From: Pelargonium cotyledonis
Taxonomy: Eukaryota; Streptophyta; Magnoliopsida; Geraniales; Geraniaceae
DNA: 36,022 nucleotides
Direction: 5' to 3'
NCBI GenBank assembly: GCA_036897625.1
Contig: JAYMTA010000177.1
Location: forward strand, 1 to 36,022
This document shows positions 1-12,713 of this stretch, piece by piece (position 1 is the stretch's first letter; the number at the start of each line of letters is the position of its first letter). The position numbers were made by a program, and so were the translations under genes. The notes below the pieces were generated by a model. It was not told the origin of the DNA. It saw only the letters and a list, made by a program, of their open reading frames with translations, and did no database searches.

Positions 1-390
1 TCAGATGAAGAGAGAATGGCGAGAGAGTGAGGTGTTCTAGAGAAAAATCAGAAAGAGAGAGATAAAATAGTGAGATTTCTAGAGAGAAATCTAAAAAGGA
101 TAGAGGGAATGATGAGAGTAATATAAGGGGGTAGGGTAGAAAAAAAGTATTTAAAGGGTTTCATATGGGTAGAGTTTCACATGGGTAGGGTTTCATATAT
201 ATATGGGCTTAGCTGGCGGGTTTTGAGCGGATTTGGCCTTCAAAACCGACAGCCGCCCCTTAGGCTTAGCGGGCTAAGGTTTTGGGCCCGTTAGGCTGTA
301 CGGTTTAGCGTGGGCGGGCTCTTAGCGGGCGGTTAGCGGGGGTGATGGTGGGTTTGGCGGATTACCGTTTTTTTTTTTGCACACCCCTAA
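1..390. mobile_element. Probable terminal fragment of a hAT-like DNA transposon, cut by the window edge
   Basis: The stretch from about 200 to 360 is rich in reiterated GGCGGG / TTAGCGGGC words. It is followed by a T-run and then GCACACCCCTAA at 379-390. Read on the minus strand the end is AGGGGTGTGCAAAA, followed by GC-rich subterminal repeats, which is the usual look of plant hAT ends. The other end and its target duplication lie outside the window, so the family call is inference. No coding potential is visible. Confidence 0.35.
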
Positions 391-2654
391 ACCTTTGTGT
401 GGTGGTGTTTGAAATTATAGAGGTCATGATTATGGATTTTTTATTTCCAAGAGCCTTAATTTTAGCAAGCAATATTCAATATTTAACAACAAAAAAAAGT
501 TGGGTATTCAAAAGCCCAATTTTTGTATGAAAAGCAAGTGATACAATCAACAAATTTTTTTTTTCAATTTTGACCATTAATTGGATGATTTGTTGTGAAG
601 AACAGAATATGAACTAAGCCTCAAAATTAAATAGAAAAAATTCTAATTTTTCAAATATGAGAGAAGAAAGCAAATCAATCAATAATAATAGCTCCGATGG
701 TGGTGACAACCAGCTCCGACGGTGCCGTCCTCTTCTCCGACCAGGTCCAATGCGTGAAGCTCCGACGAAATCTGCACAAATAGATTTGTTCTTATATGTG
801 AAGCTCCGGCGAGATCTGTTGTAATATGTGAAGCTCCGGCGAGATATGTTATGTTCGGGAAATACAGAGGGAAGGAGAGACTACATGGCAGTTTTGGCGT
901 TGCTTTGTTCTCTGAACTTATTGACGAACTGTTGCAGGAGACAGGGGCGGTAACGATGGCGGCGAGGGGTTGTTTTCTTACCGGAGATATGAGGTTTCAC
1001 GATTTGAGAAGCAGTGGAGAGGAAAAATGGAGAGAGAAGGATAGATTTAATTTTTATTTCATAAATAAAATTTTATAATAAAAAATTTAAAAATTCACAT
1101 CAGGGGTAAAAATTTGCCACATCAGCACGGATCTTCTACCACGTATACTATTTTTCCAGCTCAGCATGCTAACAAGGCATTTCACGGATAAATTGACGGA
1201 AGTTGACGGTGGGTATCAAGTTTGGTGTAAAATAATAATCTAGGTACTAAATTGGGTACAATAAAACTTTAAGTACTAAATTGAGTATCTGACTAAAGTT
1301 TGAATACTTAAAAAAGCTTTATCCCAATTAGTTTTATTGTAAAGATGAGACAAGTCAATCTTGTTTATGCTTTAAGAGGAACAAAATAGAAAAAAGTAAG
1401 TTGGTTAACCCAACAATTTAAAATGTGCTATCCTTTTAATACCAAATTAACTTGTAGAAATTAAATAGTTGGATAAACACGTATTGTACATTCATTTGTT
1501 TAGCAAGTAAATCATTTAATGCAGGGTGTTGCAATGTAGGACCTCTCACTCGAGGACCTCGAGACAGACCTAAGTGTCATAGCACCAAAGCGTGTTCCCG
1601 CTATAAAGAAAGAAAAGACTTCACTTCCTAACCCCTTATGACCTTAAGACGTCTCCAAATCTCTCACACCCGGGAAAAAGCACCTCCAAATTTGTTGTTT
1701 CCTCAAACCCTTCCTCAAGTTTTGTTTCCCTTGAGCTCTCGTCCTATAGGGCTAAACAATCAAAAAATGTATCTAAAACATAAAGTCGTTTCTCCTCTAT
1801 CCAACTGCTAGAACGTAAAGATGACAAATGCTTCCATAATCTCAAAGTACCTTCCACTATGTTCGAGAGGTGAGTGGGGTTTTTAACATTCAATCAGGTG
1901 CCCGAGAGACATGCAATGAGCTCACAATAGGCCTTGTGTCATCATCGATTGATCACACAATACCACGTTATCGGCCATACTGTCGAGTTAAAACCTCATC
2001 ATCGGTGAATATAGGGTCCAATAGTGACATTTTTCACATACTCCATTCTCATCCTTTTTAGATTTGGCAATGCTTTGATAACTCCCACGATGCAACAGAT
2101 GCATTGATTCTCACACCCTTTGGCCGGATGAAATTTTCATACAACGCCCTGAGTTTTTATTTCACAATGTGTTTATCTTGTAAGATCCAAGATTCTACTC
2201 CCAAGACCCAAACCGAAAACCGAATAACCCAATCTATAAACAAACCGGCCGTTTACTAAATTTGACCTAGGGTTAAAAAAAATTAACATCCAAAACAAGC
2301 CTTGCTTGTCTAAAATAAGCTAAAGAATTTGCAATAAAAGAAAAAAAAAAAAAAAAAAAACAGAGAGCCAACCATAGTAGCATTGATGCAGACAATGACA
2401 TGTATGGGTGCTTGGTGTCCCATGTCCATGAATCCTCATCGGATCGCCTATTGTCTCTTTCGTTCCAACACAACCAACGGACCGCATGCACTAAAATACG
2501 ACCCACTTGTTGCACTAATTAGCATCCAAACAAACAAATTCAATTCATAAAGCTCCAAAAACCGCAATTTTCTTTCATTTGCCCATCACACTTTACACGT
2601 TGCTTCTACCTACAACCAGCTCCTGTTTTGACTCTCGTCCAACCCCATTTTCCG
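391..2654. other. Gene-free upstream region, AT-rich and partly TE-derived
   Basis: No gene is recognised here. 690-850 has short direct repeats of GAAGCTCCGGCGAGAT. 1090-1330 has reiterated TACTAAATTG words (for example 1247-1252 and 1273-1283), a pattern common in plant dispersed repeats, but no termini could be set. 1500-2100 is a more GC-balanced stretch with no convincing ORF. An A-run lies at about 2340-2360. The last 150 bases before 2655 must hold the promoter and leader of the DUF21/CBS gene, but no clear TATA box was identified. Confidence 0.5.
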
Positions 2655-5600
2655 ATGTTGCTCGTGAACGCCCTAACCCTAGCTCGGACCCTGGCCAATT
2701 CCGTCTCCCCAAACGACATCGTTTTCGAGGCCGATGACATTCCCTTCGGCTCCGCCTGGTGGTTCGTCTACGCCGGCGTCTCCTGCCTCCTCGTCCTCTT
2801 TGCCGGGATTATGTCCGGCCTCACATTGGGCTTGATGTCTCTCGGTCTTGTCGAGCTCGAGATCCTCCAGAGAAGCGGCACCTCTGCCGAGAAGAAGCAA
2901 GCCGGTTCGTCTCGAGTTTTTGTGTTTTTTTATTTATTTTTTATTTCTCTGGAGTCAACTATTGGATTGTGGAAATGGGTTGCATGTTTTCTGTTCAATT
3001 GTTTGGTTAAATTGTCAAATGGGTTTTGATTAGAAGCATGCGAATCAGATTGATCCATATAAAGTTTGGAACTTTATGTTTGTTGAGTTGGGAAAGGTGA
3101 TTCTGGAGTAATTTACACTTATTTTGGGTTGTTGGGTTAATGCTTGATTTACTAATAGCTTGAAGAATGTGGGGTTGTTGATGATTTTGCTTAGTTTGGC
3201 AAGGTAGTGATTAGATTTCTATTTGGTTGGTCAATGACAGAACTGTTTCATCTAATGAGGAAACAACATGGATTTCAAGCTTTGTACTATCTCCTTTTTG
3301 TGCCAATTTTGGTATTTACTTTTTGTTCCTTTTTATTGGATTATTTTGGTGTTTCATATTTGGATTCCATTCATGCAGCTACCATCCTACCAGTTGTTCA
3401 GAAACAGCACCAGCTTCTGGTGACTTTGCTTCTATGCAATGCTTGTGCCATGGAGGTAATTGATCACATGAATTCCCTTCTTTTGACTTTGTTGCGTTCT
3501 CCATTTGAGGAGGTTTTATGACAATTGGAAAGCAAATTTCTTTCTCAATTCTATTGAAAAATAATCTGAACTTTGGATAGCAACTTCTTTTTTCCGGATT
3601 TTTTTTTTGCTGCACATTTTAGTTACTGCTTTATTAGTTTTATGTAAACCGTTGTTGTTTCTAGTGGTTGACCAGTAAATATGGAATTTTTGTTTTCTTT
3701 CAAGGTATTTCAGTAACTGGGAGAACAGTTTTATCTTCTCTCTGATAAAACTTTCTCATACAATTTCATCTCCCTAGTTATGACCACTTTTTTTTTCTTA
3801 TGCATTTGACTTTCGATCTATCGAAAAATATATGTCTATGACATCTTACTGATTTGTGCTGTATTGCATGTTTTTGTATCTGCAGGCCCTTCCCATATAC
3901 CTTGACAAGATTTTTCATCCCTTTGTTGCTGTTTTGCTCTCTGTAACTTTTGTTCTGGCTTTTGGAGAGGTACAGCGGGATTCCGATTCATAAACCCATT
4001 AGCAGTCTTCCTACCTCTAAGTAAGCCCAACATTTTCCCCTATTTTGTTTTGTCAGGTTATTCCACAAGCCATATGTTCAAGATATGGATTATCTGTTGG
4101 CGCAAATTTTGTGTGGCTCGTGCGTATTCTAATGATTATTTGCTATCCTATTGCGTTCCCTATTGGAAAGGTAATTCATCATATGTAAGTTGAGTTTTAA
4201 TTTCAAGTTCACTAGTTCAGAGATTACAGTGTCATGTAGCTGCCTTTAGCCTTTTGTGCTGATGTCGCATTACCAAGTTGTAATTTTTCATCTGTAATAA
4301 TATTATCTCGTAAGATGCTGCATGTTGTGATAAATTGATTATGGTTCCCATTGGACATGTTTGAAGTTTAACACAAGTATTTGGAGAGGACTTTTCGAGG
4401 TATCACGGTTTCAAACATAGAACAACTAGTGAATTTCAATGGATATGCAAAAGGTATAACGAGTAGAACCTAATGCTAATGTGCTTGATCATTTTCACAT
4501 AACAATGCTTTCTACAACTGAATAGACCTTTAATTTTGGAGATTGCTAAATAGAAATCATAAATTTCAAAACACTATTGGACAAGATACTCGCTGCATTT
4601 GTGTTGAACTCATGTATAATGTAAATTTGTTTCAGGTTCTTGATGCTGTTCTAGGACACAGTGATGCTTTGTTTCGGCGAGCTCAGTTGAAAGCCCTTGT
4701 TAACATCCACGGCCAAGAGGTGAACTGGAACTTTATGTCATATATATTGTGTAGAAATATTGGAATTGGTAGAATAGGTGTTCGCCCGTTCGGGTTTTCT
4801 AGGTTTTCCATCTTTTCAATATTTGTTGTTTATGTTCATTTCAGGAAGGAAAAGGAGGCGAGCTTTCACATGATGAGACAACAATTATCAGTGGGGCTCT
4901 AGATTTGACAGCGAAGGTATTCTCTTATTCAAGCAATGTAGAGGTTCCTTTGGCTTCATTACTTTGTAACTTTGTGACGTTGGATGCTATCTTAACCATT
5001 TTGCTTTATGGAGGGTGAAATTGAATATGTGGACTATAGCCATTTATGGTTAATACTTGATACACGAGAAAGCCCATTACACATGTCACATCAAATTTAT
5101 GATTTATCTATACTCAGACTGTAGATATATGTGAAGCATCTTCACTTATGGCTATTTTTGTCTCTTGCACATATTCTTGGAAGTTGAAAAGTGACATTCC
5201 CATTCATAGTCTTTCCATTATTATCAGTTTATATCATGGTCAAATTTCATAGATTAACCTGTTGTAGTGGATAGTAGTGAAATATTATTCCCGTGTGCCT
5301 CTATGTAAACTAAAATAGGCTATATTAAGAATTCCTTTTATAATGAGCCGTGGACCTTTAAACTGTATTCTAGTGACTGGTAATTGTCACCCTGCATGAG
5401 CTTCACCCATTATAATTTATTCGTGCCCTGGTGATTATTGAACTTAATTTGTACTGGATATGAGCAGACTGCACAGGAGGCTATGACGCCTATAGAATCA
5501 ACATTTTCATTGGACGTTAACTCAAAATTGGACTGGTAAGTTGTCTTTATCCTTTTTATCTCTATCTCTCCCCTCTTCCCCCTAATATATTCCTTCTCAC

Positions 5601-5812
5601 TGCTTGTGTTGCTTTGCATCTCATACATTTTTGCTGTGAAACTAAATTTATTGGCTATGAAAGCTACAAGTTGTCATATTTTTGCACATTTAGGTGGCCT
5701 GTAAAGCTCTTGTACATTATATTGCCTTGATTTTGTTCTCCTATTCGAAGTCGGTCTTAGGTTACACAATTTTTTTTTCTTTTTGGTAAACAATGGAACA
5801 TTAATATAGAGA

Positions 5813-5848
<36 letters not shown>

Positions 5849-7305
5849 TCAACTTCAAGGAACAAAACTTCTAATTATTCTCATTTTTTATGTCACGACC
5901 TTTGAAATAGTTAATTTCTTGAATAATTTTCTCAAACCTAATAATGCAGGGAGGCAATTGGGAAAATTCTTGCACGAGGTCATAGTCGTGTACCTGTCTA
6001 TTCTGGCAATACTAAAAACATCATTGGTCTTTTACTGGTGGGTGCAAAACTCAATCTTTTATCTCAAGTCTTCTTTTTATCACACGTGGTCTTTTTCATT
6101 TTGTTATACTTGTCCAACTGATTGTGGAATCGGTTTCTTATTTTTGTAACCACATCCTTATCATGGATGCAGGTAAAAAGTCTTCTCACTGTACGAGCAG
6201 AAACAGAGACTCCAGTTAGTGCTGTTTCCATCCGGAGAATGCCTAGGTGAACCATAAATTCCCATTTTGTCGCTTTTCCTTAACATTTCATTGCGAATAC
6301 TTACTATTCATACATTGGCATCTTAGGGTTCCGGCTGATATGCCATTGTACGATATCCTCAACGAGTTTCAAAAGGGAAGCAGTCATATGGCAGCTGTAG
6401 TAAAGGTTAGTAAAAGAAGCAAGAACACCCAGCTTTTCAATGGAGAGAGAATTGAGGAGGACAAAGAGGCGTATAGGACTTCCCAATTAACTACGCCCTT
6501 GCTACCAAAGCAAGATGAAATGTCGAATAGTGTTTTTGTCAATATCAATAATGCTTCAATGGCTACCGCATACAAACCATTCCCTCAACAAAATGGCGCT
6601 GCAATAAATAGTTTGGTCCATCTATCGGAAGATGTTGAAGATGGGGAAGTCATTGGCATCATCACCTTGGAGGATGTTTTTGAAGAACTTCTGCAAGTAA
6701 GCTATGCGTAAACCACCTGAATCCGGTACTGTTAGTAGATGTGCCCAACCTTTAGGTTATCGGGGCTGACACTCACGTAAAATTATGCCAACCTAGTGGT
6801 TTCCTAATATTATTTGTTTTGCACAAGAGACACCCATACGGCGTACACTCTCTCCATATGTTCCTTGCATGATTTGTAGATAGCTTTGCTGATTCCCTTC
6901 CCCAATGCAGGAGGAAATTGTAGACGAGACTGATGTATACATCGATGTACATAAAAGGTATTACAGGTTCCTTCTTGGTTTCTCATTTGTGATGTGACTT
7001 GATAACTAACATCAACATGATTTCACGATCCAGAATACGTGTGGCTGCTGTTGCAGCTGCTTCATCCGTGGCCCGAGTTCCATCAAGTTGGAGACTGACG
7101 GGTCAAAAACCTGCTGTAAGTGTGAGTCAATCTCTCGACTTTGCAGTTGTTACTGTTAGTTTCTTTCAACTATCATAATGTGAACATGACTATACATACT
7201 ATTGGGGTTACATTTCAGGGAAACCAAAATAAGCAGGGACACACACCTAGAAAGTCTCAGGAAGACGGCTCACACTTCTTCAAGTTGTCGGAGAATTCAG
7301 GGTAG
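2655..7305 (+). CDS. CBSDUF: DUF21 / CBS-domain membrane protein (CNNM/CorC type, At4g14240-like), 498 aa
   Basis: Thirteen coding exons: 2655-2904, 3379-3455, 3886-3969, 4057-4170, 4636-4719, 4845-4916, 5468-5535, 5950-6037, 6173-6246, 6327-6696, 6911-6957, 7034-7115, 7219-7305. All have GT-AG borders and join in frame to 498 codons plus TAG. The first ATG in the exon 1 frame is at 2655. Residues 35-60 form the first membrane helix with the family motif SGLTLGLMSL. Further helices lie near 92-110, 117-136 and 150-172, making the DUF21 (CNNM transmembrane) domain. A CBS pair follows: CBS1 about 232-285 (AMTPIESTF, GHSRVPVYSG) and CBS2 about 305-430, interrupted by a polar insert and ending GVIGIITLEDVFEELLQ-like (here EVIGIITLEDV). 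The relatives are ancient cyclophilin-type Mg2+ transport mediators; a role in ion homeostasis at a membrane is inferred from the family. Length matches plant homologues. Confidence 0.95.
5816..5845. repeat. (CT)15 microsatellite in intron 7 of the DUF21/CBS gene
   Basis: A perfect 30-base CT run lies between exons 7 (ending 5535) and 8 (starting 5950), about 105 bases before the acceptor. It is one of three GA/CT arrays of 30-32 bases in the window. Confidence 0.95.
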
Positions 7306-8856
7306 CCTCTTCCTGGCAACAAGAGATCTCACAAATTGGCAACGTAGCAGCGAAGACTTTGTCGTAGTTATATCTGCCACGCCACGACTAGTTAGATTGA
7401 TCCGTCGGATTTACAGAATTATGTCAGGTAGAATGAGACCCTCGAGTGTCTGTGTACAGTTAGTCTCTTCAGATTTTCATGTGGATTTGCTAGAGTTGTT
7501 GCCTTTTCTACTGGAGTTGTTGGAAGTGCAGTTTATGTAAATGAAGTTGATATGTCTGTGGACATGCATGAGGAGCAAAAGGGAAAAAAAGAGAGTATAA
7601 TCCAAATTTTGGATTTTCAAATTTTCTGAGTACTACTTTTGTACCTTATCTCTTATTGGAGATGCATATGAGTGGATGTGAGACTCCTAAAAAGTTGGAT
7701 AGTTTTGTTAAATTTCATGTGATGGAATATTTTTGGATGTTGAATTAAGTTTAAATAAATAATTATATGTGTACGAAAGACTTGAAAAAATTTGGGCAAC
7801 GGGTTGGATCACAAAATTACGTGTTCAATTTTTATAATTTTTTAACAGTTCTAAAATTTTCACTAAATGAAGACTTATGTAAAAGTTGTATAACAAAATC
7901 ATTGGTGATATTTTTTGGTACGTTTTTTTGGGCAAAATTGAAACATATTATCTCAAAAAGGTGATGTAATATCTAAATAATCAATTAGTTCTTAAACTTT
8001 TATTTTTACTAATTTATATCTTTTACTAGTTTCAATATGGTCCAAAATAAGTTAAAAATTGTTTTAAACAATTATTACTGATATATTTAACTACGGAGCT
8101 GTCAAATCCATCTAACTTTGTTAAAATCACAGTAAAAGTTAAATTGTGATGACAATTTGTTTTTTTAAAAAAACATGGCAACCAAAAAATATTGAAAGAA
8201 AATTCATGCTTTTTTTCTTGGATGATTTTGCAATTTGAATTTTTTTTTTTTTGGTTTATGTCATGGGGTTCTTTAATAAACTCACGGTTGATATTTTTAA
8301 GTCGTTTTATCACACTCAGACTAATCCTCATTCAAGATTGTTTACAGTTAGAGTCTTCACATCTTCTCATGGGTATGTTAAGCTGAGCGGAGATCATACG
8401 CAAACGCTCTTTCCACTCACACAACGTGTGTTTGCAACTGCACTACTGCACTCGGGTCAGTTTGGATTTTATTAGAATAAGATTTAAAAATAAGATAATG
8501 TGCATTGGGCTATTAATAGTTAATTAATTAGTTTAAAAAATATATCAGCAATGCATTAAAGACAACCAATAAGAATGTTCCAAATATAGGGGCGGACCCA
8601 CTAATCAAGTAAAACTCCAAAAATTAAATAATTTAAATAAACCATCTACATGGAAAAAGTCCACTTCAAATGAACGAAAATGCCCTCCAAGTATAGTGGA
8701 AATAACACTTGCGAATCCAATTACTTAGCTGCATTGATCTCCTCGCCGACTCTTCATTTTCCCGAGAAACAAACACTACAAATAGCTTTTACACCAATCG
8801 CTTTTTTCTATGCCTCTGCACATCCTCTCAGAAAATCTTTATAATCTCTCGAAAAG
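7306..8856. other. Intergenic: 3' end of DUF21/CBS gene, AT-rich spacer, and promoter of the CUE gene
   Basis: No gene is seen. 7306-7640 is the likely 3' UTR. 7740-8340 is very AT-rich with several poly-T runs. 8700-8856 probably contains the promoter and first leader exon of the CUE gene, since a good splice donor (AAAAG then GTACGT) follows at 8857. Confidence 0.5.
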
Positions 8857-9312
8857 GTACGTTCTTTAACGCCGTTTTCAATCTCTGAGTCGTGGATGAT
8901 CTGAGAACCATCATCGATTTTTAACGATCAAGCATGTGTGTTGTGTTGCTCTGCTTTGGTATTATCATTTTCGGGTTTTGATTTTTGATGTTGCATTGTG
9001 TGTGTGCTTGCGCTTCTCTTCCCGTTCTATTTAAATTTCCTGTTTTCTTAGCTCCCGAACTGGGAATCTAGGGTTTGGACGTTTTGATTTTGGAAAATTG
9101 AGCTGTTTGATTGTTTGGCCTAGGGGTTTTGGTTTCAGAAAGGTAGAGAGTTCTGAGTTTGGTTCTGAATAGTGAGTTCGGATTGTTTGGTTTCATTTGT
9201 TAATTACTGTTTGATTTTATCTTCAAGGTTTTTCCCTGAAAGTTTAATCCTCAGTAGTGTCTCACTATGGGAAAACTCAGGTTTATATTGGTTACTTTTA
9301 CTATTAATGCAG
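8857..9312 (+). other. Probable 5' UTR (leader) intron of the CUE-domain gene
   Basis: A strong donor (AAAAG/GTACGT) at 8857 and a T-rich tract ending TTAATGCAG at 9312 bound a 456-base intron. The leader resumes 17 bases before the ATG at 9330. The intron begins with a T- and G-rich stretch typical of plant first introns. The call rests on splice signals only. Confidence 0.55.
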
Positions 9313-9329
9313 ATCATTAGCTCCTCAAC

Positions 9330-12300
9330 ATGGGCTTCAGTTCTGTATTTAAAGCACTGCAAGAGATATTTCCAGAGGTATAAAGTTTGATGATGCTTAT
9401 CTTTTGATAATTCTATGTGTTTCTTGTTTTTTTAAATGATGTGAAAAATTTCTATAACTATAACTGCATATTTTTTCCGAAGTAATTTTTTCATGATTCT
9501 TTCATTCAACATGATTCCTCTAGTGCTTAAAATACCAACGTCTCAGAGTAGTTTTCACCTGATCTATTAATTGCTTCTAAAAGTGATGCCGTGTCCCCTC
9601 TTTGTTTGCATCTCGCACAGGTGGATGCCCGTTTGCTGAGGGCTGTAGCAATAGAGCACCCCAAGGATGCTGATCATGCAGTGGAGGTTGTTCTAACTGA
9701 AGTTATTCCGTATATGGCAAAAGGTTCTGATTCTAGATCTGGAAATGAGTTCTCTAGAGATCCATCAATTGGAGGTAGTGCTAATTGAAGATATTGTTTA
9801 ATGTTATTCCAGTGTAATAAAACTCTATTTTGCCGGACTTATTCTTTTTTTGATGTTATAAAGTTGATTTAGTTTTGCATTGATATGATTTAAAGCTTTT
9901 TATCTGTTTACTGTGAACTGTACTTGTACCTGCAGAAGATAATTCTCAGAATTCTCTGATTCGTCGACGGCCAGCAAAATCAATAGTTATTGAAGACAGA
10001 AGTGATTCTAAACCTACTGGTGGTCCCAATAATTCTGTTTGTTGTTATAAAATTGATATAGTTTTGCATTGATCTGATTTAACATTTGTTATCTGTTTAC
10101 TGTAAACTGTAGTTGAGCTTGCAGAAGATAATTCGCCGAATTCTCTGATTCGTCGACGCTCAGCAAGATCAATATTTATTGAAGACAGAAGTGATTCTAG
10201 TCCTAATGGTGGTGCCAATCATTCTAATGCGAAATCTCACGGGAAGAATCTCGTAAAATATATTGTTGATGAAGATGATAAGTTGACCTCTTTTGGCAAG
10301 ACTGAAGAAGTCAGTGATGAAGTTGGTTTGGATCATGTTGAAAATGTCAATCAGAAAGGACTTGTGAGTACTGAAAGTGAGAAACTGAATCCAGTGGAGA
10401 ATGCTCAGGATACTAATGTTGAATGTTTGGATGAGAAAATCGCAAAGGCCGGCACAACTGTTTCTCTAGTGGAAGATGAACATGTTTGCAAGCTTAATAA
10501 TTTTATGTGTGAAAGTTTTGATCAAACTCAAGAAATTAATCAATCTGGGGCAGAAAAAACTGCAAATGGCAACACAACTGTATCTGCAGTTGAAGATGAA
10601 GATTGTTGCAAGCTTAATAATCTGAATTGTGAAGATGATGTAAGCTGTGCTCCTCAGGTAGAATCATGCTTTGAAAACTCCCAACTACAGATCGTCTCCT
10701 CCGTTGAGTGTACCCCAGATGCTCCTGAATCTGGTCTGCAACATGATTTTTCTGATTGCCAGAAGAGTTCTCACAGTTATAATTCTAACCAAGATTGTTC
10801 AGAGAGTGGAATGGTTAGTATTGATGATGGGACTGATTTGGTCAGCCGATCTGTACAAATTGCTGGAGTGGATCTTCTTGAAGGAATTATAGAAGAGGCA
10901 AAAAATAACAAGGCATGCTTTTTGAGTCCTTTATTCACCACTTCATGTGTTTAGATGTCTAATATTTGGCAACCTTTTGTTATGACAATGTCTAATTTTT
11001 CAATGATGCTGCAGAAAACTTTATTTTCAGCTATGGAATCAGTCATAACTATGATGGAACAGGTTGAAATGCGGGAAAAGGCTGCTGAACAAGCTAAAGA
11101 AGAAGCCATGAAAGGGGGTTCTGATATCCTCTTAAAAGCTAAAGAAATAAGAGAGATGTTGGTTCATGCCAAGGAAGCAAATGACATGGTTGTGTATTTG
11201 CTAATAATCTTAAAACATTTGTAATTTTCTTGTAGTATTTAGCTTGTTCGAAGTGAAGTTTGAATCTATTTTCCTTGCATTATGTAGCATGCAGGAGAGG
11301 TTTATGGTGACAAGTCAATTCTTGCTATTGAAGTGAAAGAGCTCCAATCACGTCTGCTCATTTTGTCAGATGAAAGAGATAGCTCTCTTGCAATTCTTAG
11401 TGAGGTATATTTACATTTTGTTCTAACAAGTCTTTCTTTTTCTCTATGTTCTATTAACTGATAAATTGGTTATCTGACAGATGCGTGAGACTCTTGAAGC
11501 TCGACTAGCTTCAGCAGAAGAGATGATGAGAGCTACATTAGTCGAAAAGCAAAGGAAGGAAGAGTCTGCACTAAATGTACTTGCTGAGCAAGAAGTCATG
11601 ATGGAGAAGGTAGTTCAAGAGTCTAAGATGCTTCAACAAGAGGCTGAGGAAAATTCCAAGGTTGGATTGTATTCAGTAGAAAGAATTTCATGTTTCTCAT
11701 TTAACTCTACTTTTACTTTGTTCCCCGCTTACTATAAGTTTACTTTTATACGTGCAGTTACAGGAGTTCCTTATTAATCGAGGCCATGTTGTGGATGTGC
11801 TGCAGTAAGTCAACCATCCTTTCTTTGAAATGAGATAGATGAATCTGAATAAGTACACTAAGCACTTCCACTGTTATGGAATGGTTTATAATTTGTTTAC
11901 ACTGACTACATTCTCTATTGATTTTTATACATTATAAGCAAAACTGATTTGTAAAGTTCAATATTCACGGGCATCTTCCTTTTCTTATACTGATTCTTGA
12001 GCACATTCATTGTACTTTGAAAGGAAATGACTTTCTTCTTCTCTTGGCAGAGGTGAAATATCTGTGATATGCCAGGATGTCAGAATTCTCAAAGAAAAGT
12101 TTGATCAACGTCTTCCGTTAAGTCAGTCTTTTACCTCGAGCCAGACTACATGCAAATTAGCTTCTTCAGGCTCATCTTTGAAAAGTGTATTATCGGACCT
12201 TGATATTGAACATAGTTTATCTAAAACTCCCAAGACTAGTCCTTCAACATCGTTGATTAATGGAGAATCCCCCAAAAGCCCTACAACATCAACAAACCAT

Positions 12301-12390
12301 GGAGAATCGCCCAAAGCTGGCATACATAAGGAGGATAGAGTTCAAAATGATCACAAGTCCCTTCTTGATGATGGGTGGGACTGGTTGTAA
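9330..12390 (+). CDS. CUE-domain ubiquitin-binding coiled-coil protein (At5g32440-like), 643 aa
   Basis: Nine coding exons: 9330-9377, 9621-9774, 9936-10019, 10125-10912, 11015-11188, 11288-11404, 11481-11660, 11758-11804, 12051-12390. They join in frame to 643 codons plus TAA. Residues 1-48 are a CUE domain, with the IFPE signature at 13-16 (MFP-like) and a VVLTEVIP end carrying the second hydrophobic contact; CUE domains bind ubiquitin. Residues 69-125 contain two near-identical 28-residue segments from duplicated exons, followed by an acidic, Ser/Asn-rich stretch with a 40-residue tandem repeat. From about 325 to 560 is a long charged coiled coil (EQVEMREKAAEQAKEE, KELQSRL, MEKVVQESK). The tail is Ser/Pro-rich and ends DDGWDWL. 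Intron 4 uses a GC donor (AAG/GCATGC), which preserves the Lys-Lys junction I recall for the Arabidopsis homologue. No catalytic domain is seen; a scaffold role in ubiquitin-dependent processes is inference. Confidence 0.9.
9855..10233 (+). repeat. Tandem duplication of an intron end plus exon in the CUE gene
   Basis: Unit 1 (about 9855-10042) and unit 2 (about 10043-10233) each contain the end of an intron (TTTTGCATTGAT ... ATCTGTTTACTGT ... TTGCAG or CTGCAG) followed by AAGATAATTC and the exon. Over the 84 bases of exon 3 and the aligned start of exon 4, 75 match by direct count. Unit 1 ends at a weak donor (ACTG/GTGGTC) at 10020; in unit 2 the same spot is read through as coding sequence. 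Confidence 0.9.
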
Positions 12391-12713
12391 ACGCAATGCA
12401 GCTGTCTAATGATGACATTTAAGCTTTACAAGTTTGCAGCTTAATAGTATTTGGCATGATGTGGTTTAGTACCCTATGTTTATTATTTATTTACCCTATG
12501 TTTATAATTTATTTACCCAGCATAGTTTGGAATTACATAATTTTGAACGCATTCGAGCTCTATATATATGATACAAACTCTTCTGGTTATTTTTCTTTCC
12601 TTTGCACACATGTTTTAGTTATGGCAATGAATGAGATTCAGTTCCGTTTTGAATATTTCAATGTGCATTCTTCATAGATTGGTCCATATTGTTCTGATTT
12701 GCATCCAGGAATC

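Noticed and set aside
851-1078. 75-codon plus-strand ORF near the left end
   Set aside because: No family resemblance, and it overlaps short direct repeats in what looks like transposon-derived DNA.
2628-2654. Earlier start for the DUF21/CBS protein
   Set aside because: The upstream extension begins with TTG. The first ATG in frame is at 2655 and gives a normal-length N-terminus.
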